From contig MU128969.1 in NCBI GenBank assembly GCA_014904985.1, positions 204,974 through 268,883 on the forward strand: 63,910 nucleotides of DNA, written 5' to 3'. Under the pieces are notes generated by a model. It worked only from the letters and a program-made list of their open reading frames with translations. It searched no databases and was not told the origin of the DNA. The DNA is from Hydnum rufescens UP504. Its lineage: Eukaryota > Basidiomycota > Agaricomycetes > Cantharellales > Hydnaceae. Positions 35,064-47,734 of this stretch are shown piece after piece; position 1 is the stretch's first letter, and every line of letters starts with the position of its first letter. Position numbers and translations under genes: made by a program.

Positions 35064-35450
35064 GAGACGCGATCGTCCCCTTATCTGGTCCAGCGCGGTT
35101 GGAATGCTGTTATCGATTTGCCAGTGGTACGATCTTTATAATCACATTCAGCTCATTTTTTCGAAGCTAAGATTCCTGAAGTTCCACACTCACTTTTGGA
35201 AACGTGTGCAAAACATATCTGTCAGATTGACTTCATGCCTCGATACCGCAGTTGTAATTTGACACGCTGGATGTAGCTTCTCCACACATTCAAACTCGAC
35301 CATCGCTTTCGCCGTCAGCACGAATTGCATCAGGTTCCTATAGCCAAAAGAGATATAGTTTCACTCTAGAGATTGTCCAGGAAAAAGTTGCGGAAGCCAT
35401 TACCCCTTTAAAAAAAAAAAACTTGAAGCTTATTGCCGTTTTAATCGAGA
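35064..35450 (-). repeat. Inverted duplication, right arm
   Basis: Reverse complement of the left arm with about 10 percent differences by eye, from GAGACGCGATCGTCCC to TTGCCGTTTTAATCGAG. It replaces intron 3 and the 5' part of exon 4. Confidence 0.8.
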
Positions 35451-35540
35451 ACTCTATCCATTTGATGTCGGGCAGCAGCGTGCAGGGCCGGATCTAGTTA
35501 TTCAAACCTCTCGCCGCGAATATTGGAGAATACCGCGAGA
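35451..35540. other. Short unmatched stretch beyond the inverted repeat
   Basis: Sequence with no match in other units joins the right arm to the preserved part of exon 4 (GQAMFEQIGMAVQGRLEE). Confidence 0.5.
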
Positions 35541-36094
35541 GGGCCAGGCAATGTTTGAGCAAATCGGCATGGCTGTGCAAGGGCGACTAGAGGAGATCGG
35601 GTTACGGGCGACCTCGACACCGCTGGGCGCAAGGTAATTGACGTCCTTGGTTCAATATAAGAATAAGAGACTGATGAGGACGAAACAGACATGCGGGGAT
35701 GACTGGACTGCGAACTGGGCGTGATCGCCATGTCTCATATCTGACAAGCCAGATCTCGGAGCTTACGGCAGAAGTCCGCGGTGTCTTGCCACATATTTCG
35801 GTTGGTACGGATGTCGAAGCGCAGGTTGTGAGATGGGAAACTCACCAGCAGCCGACGGGGGACCCGACACGTCAACTTCGTGAAACAGTTACAGCGACAT
35901 TGGAGCTCCTGAATGAGCTGCATGATGCCAGGGAGGTGAAATTGGATTCGGCTATGCTGGCGGGAAAGATGCAAAATCTGTCAATGAATTTGTATGATCT
36001 GGGTCTTTGGGGCGAGGCGTTTGAGGTACAGACTACGGCAGTGGTACTATACCGCGCTGGAGGGGAGAAATCATATCTTTCTGGCGCTCTTGCT

Positions 36095-38535
36095 AACCAC
36101 TCCCTTTGTCTTTCGGGATTGGGCCGTGATGAAGAGGCGCTCACAGCAAGTGAGGAGGCCTTGAGCATTCATCGCTCGCTAGCCACAGATCACCCCGAAG
36201 TATTGCGCCCAGATCTCGCTCTTTCTCTTAACAACCTCTCCGTCAATCTTTCAAAATTTGGCCGTGATGAAGAGGCCTCAAGGCCAATGAAGAGGCCTTG
36301 AATATTTATCGCTTCCTGGCGGCAGACCGCCCCGAAGTATTCTGCCCAGGTCTCGCTTCTTCTCTTATCGACCAGTCCAATTATCTTTCAAACTTTGGTC
36401 ACCATGAAGAGGCCCTCAGGCAAATGAGGAGGCCTTGGCCATTTATCGCTCACTAGCCGCAGATCGCCCTGAAGTGTTCCGGCCACATCTCGCTCATTCT
36501 CTTAACAACCACTCCATTCGTCTTTCGAAATTTAGCCGCGATGAAGAGGCCCTCAAGGCAAATGAGGAGGCCTTGGGTATTTATCGCTTGCTAGCCGCAG
36601 ATCGCCCTGAAGTATTCCGGCCAGATTTTGCTCATTCTCTTAACAAGCACTCCATTCATCTTTCGATATTTAGCCGCGATGAAGAGGCCCTCAAGGCAAG
36701 TCAGGAGGCCGTGGGTATTTATCGCTTGCTAGCCGCAGGTCGCCCCGAAGTATTCCACCCAGATCTTGCTGATTCTCTTCACAACCTCTCCATTGGTCTT
36801 TCAAAATTTGGCTGCAATGAAGAGGCCCTCAAGGCAAACGAGGAAGCCTTAGGAATTCATCGCGTGCTGGCCACAGATCGACCCAAAGTATTCTGCCCAC
36901 ATCTTGCTCGTTCTCTCAACGACCTCTCCATTGATCTCTCAAAATTTGGCCGTGATGAAGAGGCCCTCAAGGCAAATGAGGAGGCCTTGGGCATTTATCG
37001 CCTGCTAGCCCGAGATCGACCTGAAGTATTCCACCCGGATCTCGCTCGTTCTCTTCACAACCTCTCCATTCGTCTTTCGAAATTTGGCCGTGAAGAAGAG
37101 GCCCTCAAGGCAAACGAGGAGGCCTTGGGAATTCATCGCTTGCTAGCCGCAGATCGCGCTGAAGTATTCCGCCCAAATCTCGCTCATTCTCTTAACAGGC
37201 ACTCCATTTGTCTTTCAAAATTTGGCCGTGATGAAGAGGCCCTCAAGGCAAATGAGGAGGCCTTGAGCATTCATCGCTCACTAGCCGCACATCGCCCTGA
37301 AGTATTCCGGCCAGATCTCGCTCATTCTCTTCACAATCACTCAATCCGTCTTTCGAAATTTGGCCGGGATGAAGAGGCCCTCAAGGCAAATGAGGAGGCC
37401 TTGGGTATTTATCGCTTACTAGCTGCAGATTGCCCGAAGAATTCCGCCCAGATCTCGCTGATTCTCTTCACAACCTCTCCATTGGTCTTTCAAAGTTTGG
37501 CCGCAATGAAGAGGCCCTCAAGGCAAGTGAGGCGGCCTTGGGAATTCATCGCCTGCTAGCCACAGATCGGCCCAAAGTATTCCACCCCCATCTCGCTCGT
37601 TCTCTCAACAACCTCTCCATTGATCTCTCAAACTTTGGCCGCGATGAAGAGGCCCTCAAGGCAAATGAGGAGGCCTTGAACATTTATCGCTTGCTAGCCG
37701 CAGATCGCCCGAAGTATTCTACCCAGATCTTGCTCATTCTCTTAACAGTCACACCATTCATCTTTCGAAGTTTGGCCGTGATGAAGAGGCCCTCAAGGCA
37801 GATGAGGAGGCGTTGGGCATTTATCGCTTGCTAGCTGCAGATCACCCCGAAGTATTCCGCCCGGATCTCGCTCGTTCTCTTAACGCCACTCTATTCGTCT
37901 TTCAAAATTTGGCCGTGAAGAAGAGGCCCTCAAGGCAAATGAGGAGGCCTTGGGAATTCGTCGCTTGCTAGCCGCAGATCGCCCTGAAGTATTCCGCCCA
38001 GATCTTGCTCATTCTCTTCACAAGCACACCATTCGTCTTTCAAAATTTGGCCGTGATGAAGAGGCCCTCCAAGGCAAATCAGGAAGCCATGGGTATTTAT
38101 CGCTTGTTAGCCGCAGATCGACCCGAAGTATTCCACCCGGATCTCGCTGATTCTCTTAACAACCTCTCCATTAGTCTTTCAATATTTGGCCGTGAAGAAG
38201 AGGCCCTCAAGGCAAATGAGGAGGCCTTGGGAATTCATCGCCTGCTGGCCACAGATCGGCCCGAAGTATTCCACCCAGATCTCGCTCGTTCTCTCAACAA
38301 CTTCTCCATTGATCTCTCAACATTTGGCTGTGATGAAGAGGCCCTCAAGGCAAATGAAGAGGCCTTGGCCATTTATCGCTTGCTAGCCACAGATTGCCCC
38401 AAAGTATTCCTCCCACATCCCGCTGATGCTCTTCACAATCACTCCAATCGTCTTTCGAAGCTTGGCCGCCATGAAGAGGCCCTCAAGGCAAACGAGGAGG
38501 CCTTGAGCATTTGCCACTCACCAATCACAGATTGA
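36095..38535 (+). repeat. 138-bp coding repeat array, unit 4 (about 18 copies)
   Basis: About 18 copies, many with the private variant EALGIYRLLA, which suggests expansion inside this paralogue. Several copies have single-base losses in the linker codons or the GCCCTCAAGGC segment. Confidence 0.85.
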
Positions 38536-39539
38536 CCCGTACTCCACCTAAATCTCCCTCATTCTCTTAACAACCTCTCCATTCCTCTTTCCAAATTTCA
38601 CCGCCATAACTTATTGCCGACTTGCTGCAGATTGGCCTGCTGGCAGGGCTGCCATCCTCCCAGTATCTGCGTTAACATTAAATTGAAGACACCTTCAGCT
38701 CGAATGACACCGAATGTCCTTAATATCTCCGATGGGACTCGTTCGGCCGCGACAACGATGAGGTTGACCCTACCTGGTAGTTCGATTAAAACTGGGGATG
38801 GCCCCGAGTGCATCCCCCCCTACGGGTGGCAAAGAAGTATTGTGCTTAAAATGGGGCCTCAAGTTCTTCACGCGTCCCATCAAGGGTAAGCTCCAATCCC
38901 TGGAACTTGCGCACTTGAGAGAGAGCTCTCATCCATGGATATCAGAATCCCTCATATAGTCTGCCGCTTGATGACCTCGCTTTCTCGGGACCAATGCACA
39001 CACGACGACATCCTGCTTACTCACTTCCTGCGCCTCCCCCCCATACCTCCGCTTTGAATCCCAGGGCGGACATCATACAGCAACGGGGGACATTAACTGA
39101 AGCTATGCAGAACCTCTCACTGGTGATATCGAGGCACCTGCTTTACTCTCGCCCCCGTTATATGGATCTAGCGTCTTTTCCCCAACTGCTGTTACATATC
39201 ACATGGGCATTACGCATGCCGAGGTGATACAAGCTCCGGGATGGCAAGCGTGCGGAGCGGGGGGTATGTTTCAGAACCGGTTTCTCAAGCCTGACGAGGC
39301 GCCCTGGGCGCTGCTTGACTCCCCCTGTGGAAGCTCCCGAAATCGTCGTCGTCTGTTGTAGTTCTCGAGGGCATTGGGAGTTCCTCGAGCTCCTAATCAT
39401 TTGGGTCGCTATGGTTGATTTTGTTCGTCCTGTCTTCGTGGGTGGGGAGAAGCTTTCGAGGTCATTTTGCCACTGGTGAAATCGAGGGATGACAGGGATG
39501 TGTGCGTAGTGTTTTAGTAATTACACGGCCACACAAGGC
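38536..39539. other. Downstream block type B, unit 4
   Basis: After the post-stop remnant and a short common part (to about 38850), the sequence differs from type A and matches only unit 5 (TCCCATCAAGGGTAAG onward). No open frame of good size here. Confidence 0.5.
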
Positions 39540-41733
39540 TAGACAAAGATTTTTGAAAAGTATTTCTCTATCCTTGAACATCATATACGAATGCACCGAT
39601 GTAGGTGTCAGGCCGAATGATAATGACCGAGGGCGAGTTCTTCCAGGCTTGGGTAGCATCAATGTCGTATGCCCTCCGGGCATGACCTTGAGTATCGACG
39701 AATACCCGATGCACAGCCCCAACCGCTCTCCCCAACCCTACGGAAGGTGTATTCTCGGGAACAACAGGGTACAAATTGACCATATTTATTATATTTTCCG
39801 AGCGCATGCAAGATATCCTTACTAGTTGAAGCAGGGCTAGGAGGTTTGGTGTTGGTGGGGGGAGGACGTTGCGGGAGCTCGAATACCAACGCGGTGTGGG
39901 CAAAAGGAGTCAGGAGATCGAAGAGTGTCGTCGTCGTTGGGGCGGCGCCCCCGGCAACGGGTACGACTACGAGATTGGGGGCATCCGGAGCGCGATCACC
40001 ATGCTCGCGCACGAAACCCGGATTAACACTCTGGGAGGTGTCCTGGGAAGCCAAGTCTCTGTCGGATGTTGGTTGGGGGTGTATGTTCGTCGTCAACTTG
40101 AGCATCTCCTTGATTGGAGGCATGCGCTCCCTTTCGTACGTCGAGAGGAGCGAGCGGGGAGACAGTTTTTTTATCGACAAGGGAAAGCTTCCACGCTAAG
40201 TTGACCTGCATAGTAACATTGAGATTCCCGCATATCACGCCACCATGGGGGGAAATAGAGCTCACGGAATCTTGGACGGACGAATTCAGACCCTGGCTGC
40301 CCATTGGGGAGTGGGCATGGGCCCCATCCAGTGTATTGAGGCGGGGCGAGAAAGTGTGCCACACACTTGGATGACACTAAGACGCACCTCCAGCAATGAA
40401 TACACGACAGAGGTTGAACCTGTCAGCACATCGAATGTTTGGTCTACGATGGGCTGAAACGTCAATAAGTGGCGCCCAACTTCGTCGCAGGGGAGGATGC
40501 ACCTGATGTATGACACCCATTTACGTTTGGTCAACAACAAAGAATCGTACTTCATGATCTTACTTAGATACACCTTGAACATATCAAAGCCCCCATCGAC
40601 GCACGACTTTCTGTATTTCCTCTGGAGTCCCGCTACCCACCAATGCGAAGTGAGGTGCAAGACCTAAAGACAGAACCAGTAATCTGAAACGATACAATGA
40701 GAACCAATGCCATCAGGTCACGAGCATTCGAAATCATCGTGCAACGTGGGGAAGAATACAACCCGGGCGCGGCACATCCATACACGGCCCAATACTTTTG
40801 TGAGGAAAAGAGAGCGTTAAAAACTATCGATCGACGGTGTACGTAAGACTAGAAATCCACCTCGCGATCAAGGCCTTCCATCTCTACGTCAAGCAACAAG
40901 GAAAGCTTGCTTCTCCACCATTTCTCCCCGAAGTTGATCCCGAGGTGTTTTCGAGTAATCCCTTTGTTTGAGCGACGCGTTAATTGAAGATATCTCATGA
41001 GATCGAGAGGAGAAAAATAACCTCGCGCTCCATCGGGGCCGATCACCCAAGTCACTTCCAAGGTTTCATTTTCCGAAGAACCACTTTTGTCGCGTTTTAG
41101 GAGTCACCTTGTGAGCATCTTGTGTGAAGTCAACGAGCTGCGTCCTTAGTTCGACTGTGACCCCGAGCCGAGTAAGGTGGGAATGTAAGATTGCCTCTGT
41201 AGTGGATTGACCAAGTATCCCGGGAGTGGGCTGGGGTGATGAAGAGACAGTGAGAAAAAAGAACAGCCATACCAAGCCATAAAACAAGTTGGCATGAACG
41301 TAGGAGAACTGCTGGAGTCACGGGTTCCTTCACACCGAACTCTCACGTCCTAATGGCTGTTTTCCCGCCATACGCTCTCATTTGAGGGGGTTCGATAGAA
41401 TTATCGAATATGTCTGTGGCCAGGCCGAGGGTCTTGAATAGCTCGAGGATCCTAGGCTGAAGTAGAGCATTGGTTAGGGGATTAAAGATCAAGGAGTCAG
41501 GGAGGTCCATGGCGCTTACTTGGGTGCCGTTACCACCGACGCCTTTTCTATGAGGCGAACGGCGATCCCATTCTTGCGCGCTGCGAGATCACCTGCATCA
41601 TTCGGATCAGTGAGACATTACCGCATAGATTTAGCATTGGGGAGGGGGGACGTGGATGGCCCGGCTCCAACCCATATGGGAGTCAGATTACTCGGGTTTT
41701 CAGTGGAGCGAGTACTGGGGGTGATGATATGTG
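39540..41733 (-). pseudogene. FAD-dependent aromatic-ring monooxygenase relic, unit 4
   Basis: The same order of fragments is present on the minus strand: STEAILHSHLTRLGVTVELR near 41200; DGAHAHSPMGSQGLNSSVQD near 40300; NLAWKLSLVDKK after an intron; TYERERMPPIKEMLKLTTN near 40130; GDRAPDAPNLVVVPV near 39970; LFDLLTPFAHTALVFELP; and a C-terminal thioredoxin-like piece DTQGHARRAYDIDATQAW with RPDTYIGAFVYD. The segment between VNPGFVREH and GDRAPDAP is shorter than in unit 5, so FKQLGVNYQWSGIVLDQR is lost. The usual start ATG is ATA here and the N-terminal Gly-rich motif is absent. It is not likely to be an active enzyme. Confidence 0.72.
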
Positions 41734-41815
41734 TGGATGAAGACGTGAAGAACACATACGCTACGATATTCCTCCTCATATGGATGATTCAAGCTGTGCC
41801 GTGTGCGCGTAGGTT

Positions 41816-41832
41816 GGTGTTGAGCCGACACC
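41816..41832. promoter_or_regulatory. Palindrome GGTGTTG-AGC-CGACACC, unit 4
   Basis: One arm has a C to T change; the rest is as in unit 5. Confidence 0.45.
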
Positions 41833-42159
41833 CTCCAACAATTATGTAAGACCCTACAGTGCTGCAGTCCTGACAGGGCTGCGTAAGCTTGTTACGAAGT
41901 TCAACCACATTTCCAGTTAAGGGCCTTTGTACCACTGATTCACAGGATCGGCAATCGAATACTCAGCTGGACGATCGACGGTGGATCCGGAAATGGCATT
42001 CGGGTACGAGGGGCAAGACAGGTCGCGAGAGTGCAAGAACTCGACAAAGTATGCAAGGGAGTGCAATACAGTTAGAGCTGCTTGCATCATTCTTGTATAA
42101 GAGTCCTATGCCCCGACTCTGATGGTTACATAAGAGAGGTGTTTTCGCTCCCGGGCCGC

Positions 42160-42450
42160 ATGCAGGAGGCTGAAATGGGCGAAATCCAGGCCGGCCGAGC
42201 AACACGAGTAGCAGAAGAGCGAGCCCGAGAGCTCAAACGCGAGTTCTCGACTTCCATAGATCTTTCGAAATCTGATTGACGTAAGGACGCACTGAAGGTA
42301 AATGGCGAAGATTGACCGCGTCTTGGAAGCAGAACGGCCCCGAAATATTATGTCTAGGTCGCGTTCACTCTCTTGTCAACCTCTCTCCTCATCTTTTAAA
42401 ATTGGGCCACCGGGAGGAAGACAAATGCAAAGGGCGTGAATATTTACTGT
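42160..42450 (+). pseudogene. Ancient TPR relic, unit 5
   Basis: Keeps MQEAEMGEIQAGRATRVAEE and RARELKREFSTSIDLSKS before a stop, then the linker scrap with APKYYV. Confidence 0.55.
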
Positions 42451-43459
42451 ACGCTGATCGAGCGGCCGGAGAGAAGAGTGCTCCATAGGCGTAGTAATTC
42501 TGGGAAATAGTCACGAGACTGGCGAGGTCAGCGACGAACCAGATACTCCACGCGGACTCGAGAGTAATGGGAGACGGAACTGTATGCATGATACATCTAG
42601 GAACCCTCCTTTAAGCCAGGCAATAAAGTCTGAGTCAAGAATTCCAGCCTCAAGCGTGCAAGACCAAGGTAACAGCGGTACGGAGATGCGAACGCATCTA
42701 CAGCACATCCCCTTGAGGCACAAAAAAGAGCAAGTGAATATCATATAAGTTGATGATGATCTCGGGGAGGGTGGTTCATCGACTGGTCAAAGGCCGAATC
42801 ATGTAAAACACCGATAAGAACGCCCGCAATGGAGAACCGTAAGGATTGGGATCAGTGTGCCTCTGAGTCAACCTTAGGGAACCAGAAGTCGTTTGGTGGC
42901 ATCTGAAGCAGCTTGGATCATGAAACAAAGCACCAACACTTTCCTTGGCAGTCGCACAGGCAGCGAGAGACTGAGCTTGTGCTGCAGTGGTAGCAACGCA
43001 GTAGCAAGGCGGCCCGCAATACTGGAATAAAGAAACTCGAGTAACTAGACGGAATGTCCGAAACGATTCGACGGAGGTGCGCCTAATTGTAAAAAGAAAA
43101 GCTTCCGTCAAGATGAAATGTTACTCCCAATTACAGGAATCGTGCTCATGAACCCATGAAACGTTAACGACCTCGACGACCTGTGCCAAGCGCTTGCGGA
43201 GCATCTGGAAATCACAGCTTAAATGGGGAAAACTTCATTCAGGGACATGGCCACTTCGCCTAACGTATCGAGTATTATGCGTCGGCTATCCCGGGTGCGT
43301 AGCAATTATTTGGAGCTGTGCGCAGGCCCTCAAAGGATTTTAATACCTCCTCATGGGTAGGTGATGATTCATCTGACTTGCCTCACATCTCCCCGCATCG
43401 CAACACCTCGCCTCACCTCGCTTTCAACACCCTCTCTAGATTTCCAGTGCCCAACCCTC

Positions 43460-46400
43460 ATGCCGTCCAGAAGACTTTTCTCGAGAAGAACACGCAGTGT
43501 CCAGCCGCCTTCGGACCCGTCCAATGATTCCTCTCCCAGCCAACGATCCACTTCCGCACCTCTGGAGCCTCAATCCACATATCCGCCATCATATCCAAAT
43601 TACCTCAATGAGAATGCTGGCCCAGCATGGGACGCCGCTCTCGTTATGTCTTCCATAATCCGTGATATGCCAGCTCTTCCGCGTGCACTTTCTACTCCGC
43701 TCAATCAAGTTTTCGACGTCGTGGCGGAGGTAATAGAGGCAGTTAAAACCATGCGCAACGGAAGAGATGGATGCACACAGCTCATCGTTCGGGTGACGAA
43801 GTTTCTTGAGAGCTTCATGGGTGGGTTGAAGGGGAGCAACATCCTGGATAGTACGGCAATAGCTTCAAGTTTATTTATTCTGAGGCGGTATGCTTCCAAA
43901 TTTCCTTGCACAATCTCCACAGTGAATATATCTGTTTCGGCTACAGGAACCTGATGGCAATTTGTGCTGACGCAAAGCGATGGTCGAGTTTGAATCTTTT
44001 GACTCGCTACACCCAGCGTGATCAAATTATGAGTGCGATATCGAGGCACGAACAGAATCTCACAGATTGTTTCCACGCATTCCAAGTGAGTGTGTATTTA
44101 GCTGGTCCCTTCTCACTTGGCGAAAATGAGCTGATGTGACCATAAAGATCGTCACACTGGCATCAATAACAGTATCCAACCCTGTGGACAGAGTGGGGAC
44201 CATCGCGTTCCCTGGCCCCTCAGTCTCAGCAAGACTCCCGTTAGCCTCTGAAAATACACCTGTAAGTAATTTGGAGCTATTGACAATTGAATGATATTAA
44301 ATTCAATTTTTAGGCTTCAATTCTGCTGGAAGGACTGCGCAACTTCTTTGAACTTCCGGCGGGTCAGGCAGTATTTGAGCAAATCGGCGTGGCTTTGCAG
44401 GGACGACTGGAGGAGGTGGGGTTATGGCCGACCTCGTCACCACTGGGCTCAAGGTAAATCTACATCCTTGGTTCAATGTAGCAATAAGAGACTGATGAAG
44501 ACGAAACAGGGATGCGGGGATGACTGGACTGCGAACTGGGCATGATCGCCATGTTTCATATCTCACAAGCCAGATCTCGGAGCTTACGGCAGAAGTCCGG
44601 GGTGTGTTGCCACATATTTCAGTCCGTACGGATGTCGAAGCGCGGGTGGAATGGGAAACTCACCAGCAGCCAACTGGGGACCCGACACGTCAACTTCGTG
44701 AAACAGTTACAGCGACATTGGACCTCCTGAACGAGCTGCATGATGTCAGGGAGGTCAAATTGGATTCGGCTATGCTGGCGGGAAAGATGCATAATCTGTC
44801 GAGGAATTTGCGCGATCTGGGTCTTTGGGGAGAGGCGTTTGAGGTACAGACTACGGCAGTAGTACTATACCGCGCTGGAAGGGATAAACCATATCTTTCT
44901 GGTGCTCTTGTTAGCCTCTCCCTTTATCTTTCGCGATTGGGCCGCCATGAAGAGGCGCTCAGAGCGAGTGAGGAGGCCTTGAGCATTCGTCGCTCATTAG
45001 CCCCAGCTCAACCCAAGGGATTCCACCCAGTTCTCGCTCGTGCTCTTAACAATCTCGGTATTGATCTTTGGGAATTGGGCCGCCATGAAGAGGCACTCAG
45101 AGCAACTGAGGAGGCCTTGAGCATTTGTCGCTCACTAGCTGCAGATCAACCCGAGGTGTTCCGCACGGACCTTGCTATTTCTCTTAACAACATCTCTGTT
45201 TGTCTTTCAACATTTGGCCGGATGAAGAGGCCCTTGAGGCAAATGAAGAGGCCGTGAGCATTCGTCGCTCACTGGCCACAGATCGACCCGAGGTGTTCCG
45301 CCCAGATCTTGCTCATTCTCTTAATCACCTCTCGCTTGATCTTTCGAAATTTGGCCGCCATGAAGAGGCCCTTGAGGCGAATGAGGAGGCCTTGGGCATT
45401 TTTCGCTTGCTAGCCGTGGATCGCCCCCAAGTGTTCCTCCCGGATCTCGCTCATTCTCTTCACAACCGCTCCATTCATCTTTCGAAATTTGGCAGGGATG
45501 AAGAGGCCCTCAAGGCAAATGAAGAAGCCTTGAGCCTTCGTCGCTCACTAACTGCAGATCGACCCAAAGTATTCCGCCCAGAGCTTGCTCGTTCTCTTAA
45601 TAACCTCTCCATTCATCTTTCAAAATTTGGCCGCGATGAAGAGGCCCTCAAGGCAAATGAGGAAGCCTTGAGCATTCGTCGCTCACTGGCCGCAGACCGA
45701 CCCAAAGTATTCCGCCTAGATCTTGCTTGTTCCCTGACCAACCTCTCCTTTCATCTTTCGAAATTTGGCCACGATAAAGAGGCCCACAAGGCAAATGAGG
45801 AGGCCTTGGGCCTTTATCGCTTGCTAGCTGCAGATCGCCCTGAATTATTCTGCCCAGTCCTTGCTCATTCTCTTAGTGCCCTCTCCGTTGGTCTTTCGAT
45901 ATTTGGCCGCTATGAAGAGGCCCTCAAGGCAAATGAGGAGGTCTTGAGCATTCATCGCTCACTAGCTGCAGATTGCCCCGAAGTATTCCATCCACATCTT
46001 GCCGATTCTCTTAACAACCGCTCCGGTCATCTTTCGAACTTTGGCCGCTATGAAGAGGCCCTCAAGGCGAATGAGGAGGCCTTGAGCATTCATCGCTCAC
46101 TAGCTACAGATCGGCCCGAAGTATTTCGCCCGGATCTTGCTGATTCTCTTAACAACCGCTCCAATCATCTTTCGAAATTTGGCCGCCATGAAGAGGCCCT
46201 CAAGGCGAATGAGGAGGCCTTGAGCATTTATCGCTCACTAGCTGCAGATCGCCCCGAAGTATTCCGCCCGGGTCTCGCTCGTTCTCTTGACAACCGCTCC
46301 AACCGTCTTTCGAAATTTGACCGCCGTGAAGAGGCCCTCGAGGCAAATGAGGAGGCCTTGAGTATTTATCGCTTGCTTGCCACACACCACCCCGAAGTAT

Positions 46401-47734
46401 CCCGCCCAGATCTCGCTCGTTCTCTTAACCACCACTCCGATCGTCTTGCAAAATTTGGCCGCGATGAAGAGGCCCTCAAGGCAAGTGAGGAGGCCTTAGC
46501 CATTTATCGCACACTAGCTGCAGATCGCCCCGAAGTATTCCGCCCAGATCTTGCCGATTCTCTCAACAACCGCTCCAATCATCTTTCGAAATGTGGCCGC
46601 GATGAAGAGGCCCTCAAGGCAAATGAGGAGGCCTTGGCCATTTATCGCTCACTAGCTGCAGATCACCCCGAAGTATTCCGCCTAGATGTTGCTGATTCTC
46701 TTAACAACTACTCAAATCCTCTTTCAAAAGTTGGCCGCCATGAAGAGGCCCTCCGGGCAATTGAGGAGGCCTTGAGCATTCGTCGCTCACTACCTGCAGA
46801 TCAATCCAAAGTATTCCGCCGAGATCTTGCTCGTTCTCTTTATGACCTCTCTGTTGGTCTTTCAAAGTTTGGCCGCTATGCAGAGGCCCTCAAGGCAAAG
46901 GAGGAGGCCTTGGGCATTCGTCGCTCACTAGCCACAGATCAACCTGACTCGGGAGTATTCCGCCGAGATCTCGCTTGGTCTCTTGACAACCTCTCTATTG
47001 ATCTTTCAAAATTTGGCCGCAATGAAGAGGCCCTGAAGGCAAACGAGGAGGCCTTGAGCATCTATCGCTTGCTAGCTGCAGATCACCCCAAAGTATTCCA
47101 TCCATCTCTCGCTCACTCTCTTAGCAACCACTCCAATCATCTTCAAGAATTAGGCCACCATGAAGAGGCCCTCAAGGCAACTGAGGAAGTGTTGGGCATT
47201 TATCGCTTACTCGCTGCAGATCGACCCGAAGTATTCCGCGGATATCTCGCTCAATCTCTTCACAATCACTCCAACCATCTTTCAAAATTTGGCCGCGAGG
47301 AAGAGGCCCTCAAGGCAAATGAGGAGGCCCTGAGTATTTGTTACTTGCTAGTCACAGCCCACCCCCAGGTATTCCCCCCAGATCTCGTTCGTTCCCTTAA
47401 CGACCTTTCCGTTGGTCTTCAAGGCAAATGAGGAAATTCGTCGCCTAGTAGCCGCAGATCAACCCGAAGTATTCCGCCCAGATCTCGCTTATTCTCTTAC
47501 CAACCACTCCAATCGTCTTTCAAAATTTGGCCGCCACGAAGAGGCCCCAAGGCAAATGAAGAGACCTTGGGCATTTATCGCTTACCAGCTGCGGATTGCC
47601 CCGAAGTATTCCGCCAAGATCCCACTCATTCTCTTAACAACCACTCCAATTATCTTTCCGTATTTGACCGCCACGCAGAGGCCCTTCAGGCAGAGGAGAC
47701 CTTGAGCATTCATCGCTCGCTAGCCACGGATTGA
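43460..47734 (+). pseudogene. MLKL/HeLo-like plus TPR gene, unit 5 (longest array, about 20 repeats)
   Basis: Exons are 43460-43887, 43947-44085, 44148-44261, 44314-44453 and 44510 onward, with sizes matching the intact copy except exon 3, which has two extra codons (114 nt). The repeat exon holds about 20 repeats, the most in the window. The frame is lost near 45222, where a base is missing in the FGRD codons. It runs open from about 45200 to 47431, breaks near 47418 where a repeat has lost about 35 bp, and breaks again near 47547. The common final stop is at 47732-47734. The N-terminal part is undamaged, so a transcript would give a short protein of about 500 residues: the helical domain plus roughly four to five TPRs. 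The few, separate lesions could be real mutations or residual indel errors. Confidence 0.75.
44925..47734 (+). repeat. 138-bp coding repeat array, unit 5 (about 20 copies)
   Basis: Twenty or so copies are present. One copy near 46940 has a three-residue insertion (DSG after QP) in the linker, and one near 47418 has lost about 35 bp. Confidence 0.85.

Larger units (their letters stand above)
33991..38535 (+). pseudogene. MLKL/HeLo-like plus TPR gene, unit 4 (disrupted by insertion and inverted duplication)
   Basis: The reading frame starts normally at 33991 (MPSRRLFSRKTR) and follows the family up to the VVAEVIE segment at 34281. Unrelated DNA and a 25-N gap then split exon 1, which resumes near 34533. 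Exons 2 and 3 (34746-34885 and 34945-35061) carry small indels. The region that should hold intron 3 and the start of exon 4 is replaced by an inverted copy of 34643-35009. The family sequence resumes near 35540 (exon 4 end at 35633) and exon 5 starts at 35689. The TPR part has about 18 repeats, with frameshifts near 36275, 36420, 37435, 37705, 37880 and 38070; the final stop is at 38533-38535. The gene cannot give a full product as assembled. Confidence 0.75.
41734..43459. other. Intergenic and upstream block, unit 4 to unit 5
   Basis: Holds the palindrome at 41816 and the relic at 42160-42450; otherwise shared non-coding sequence leading to the start at 43460. Confidence 0.5.
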
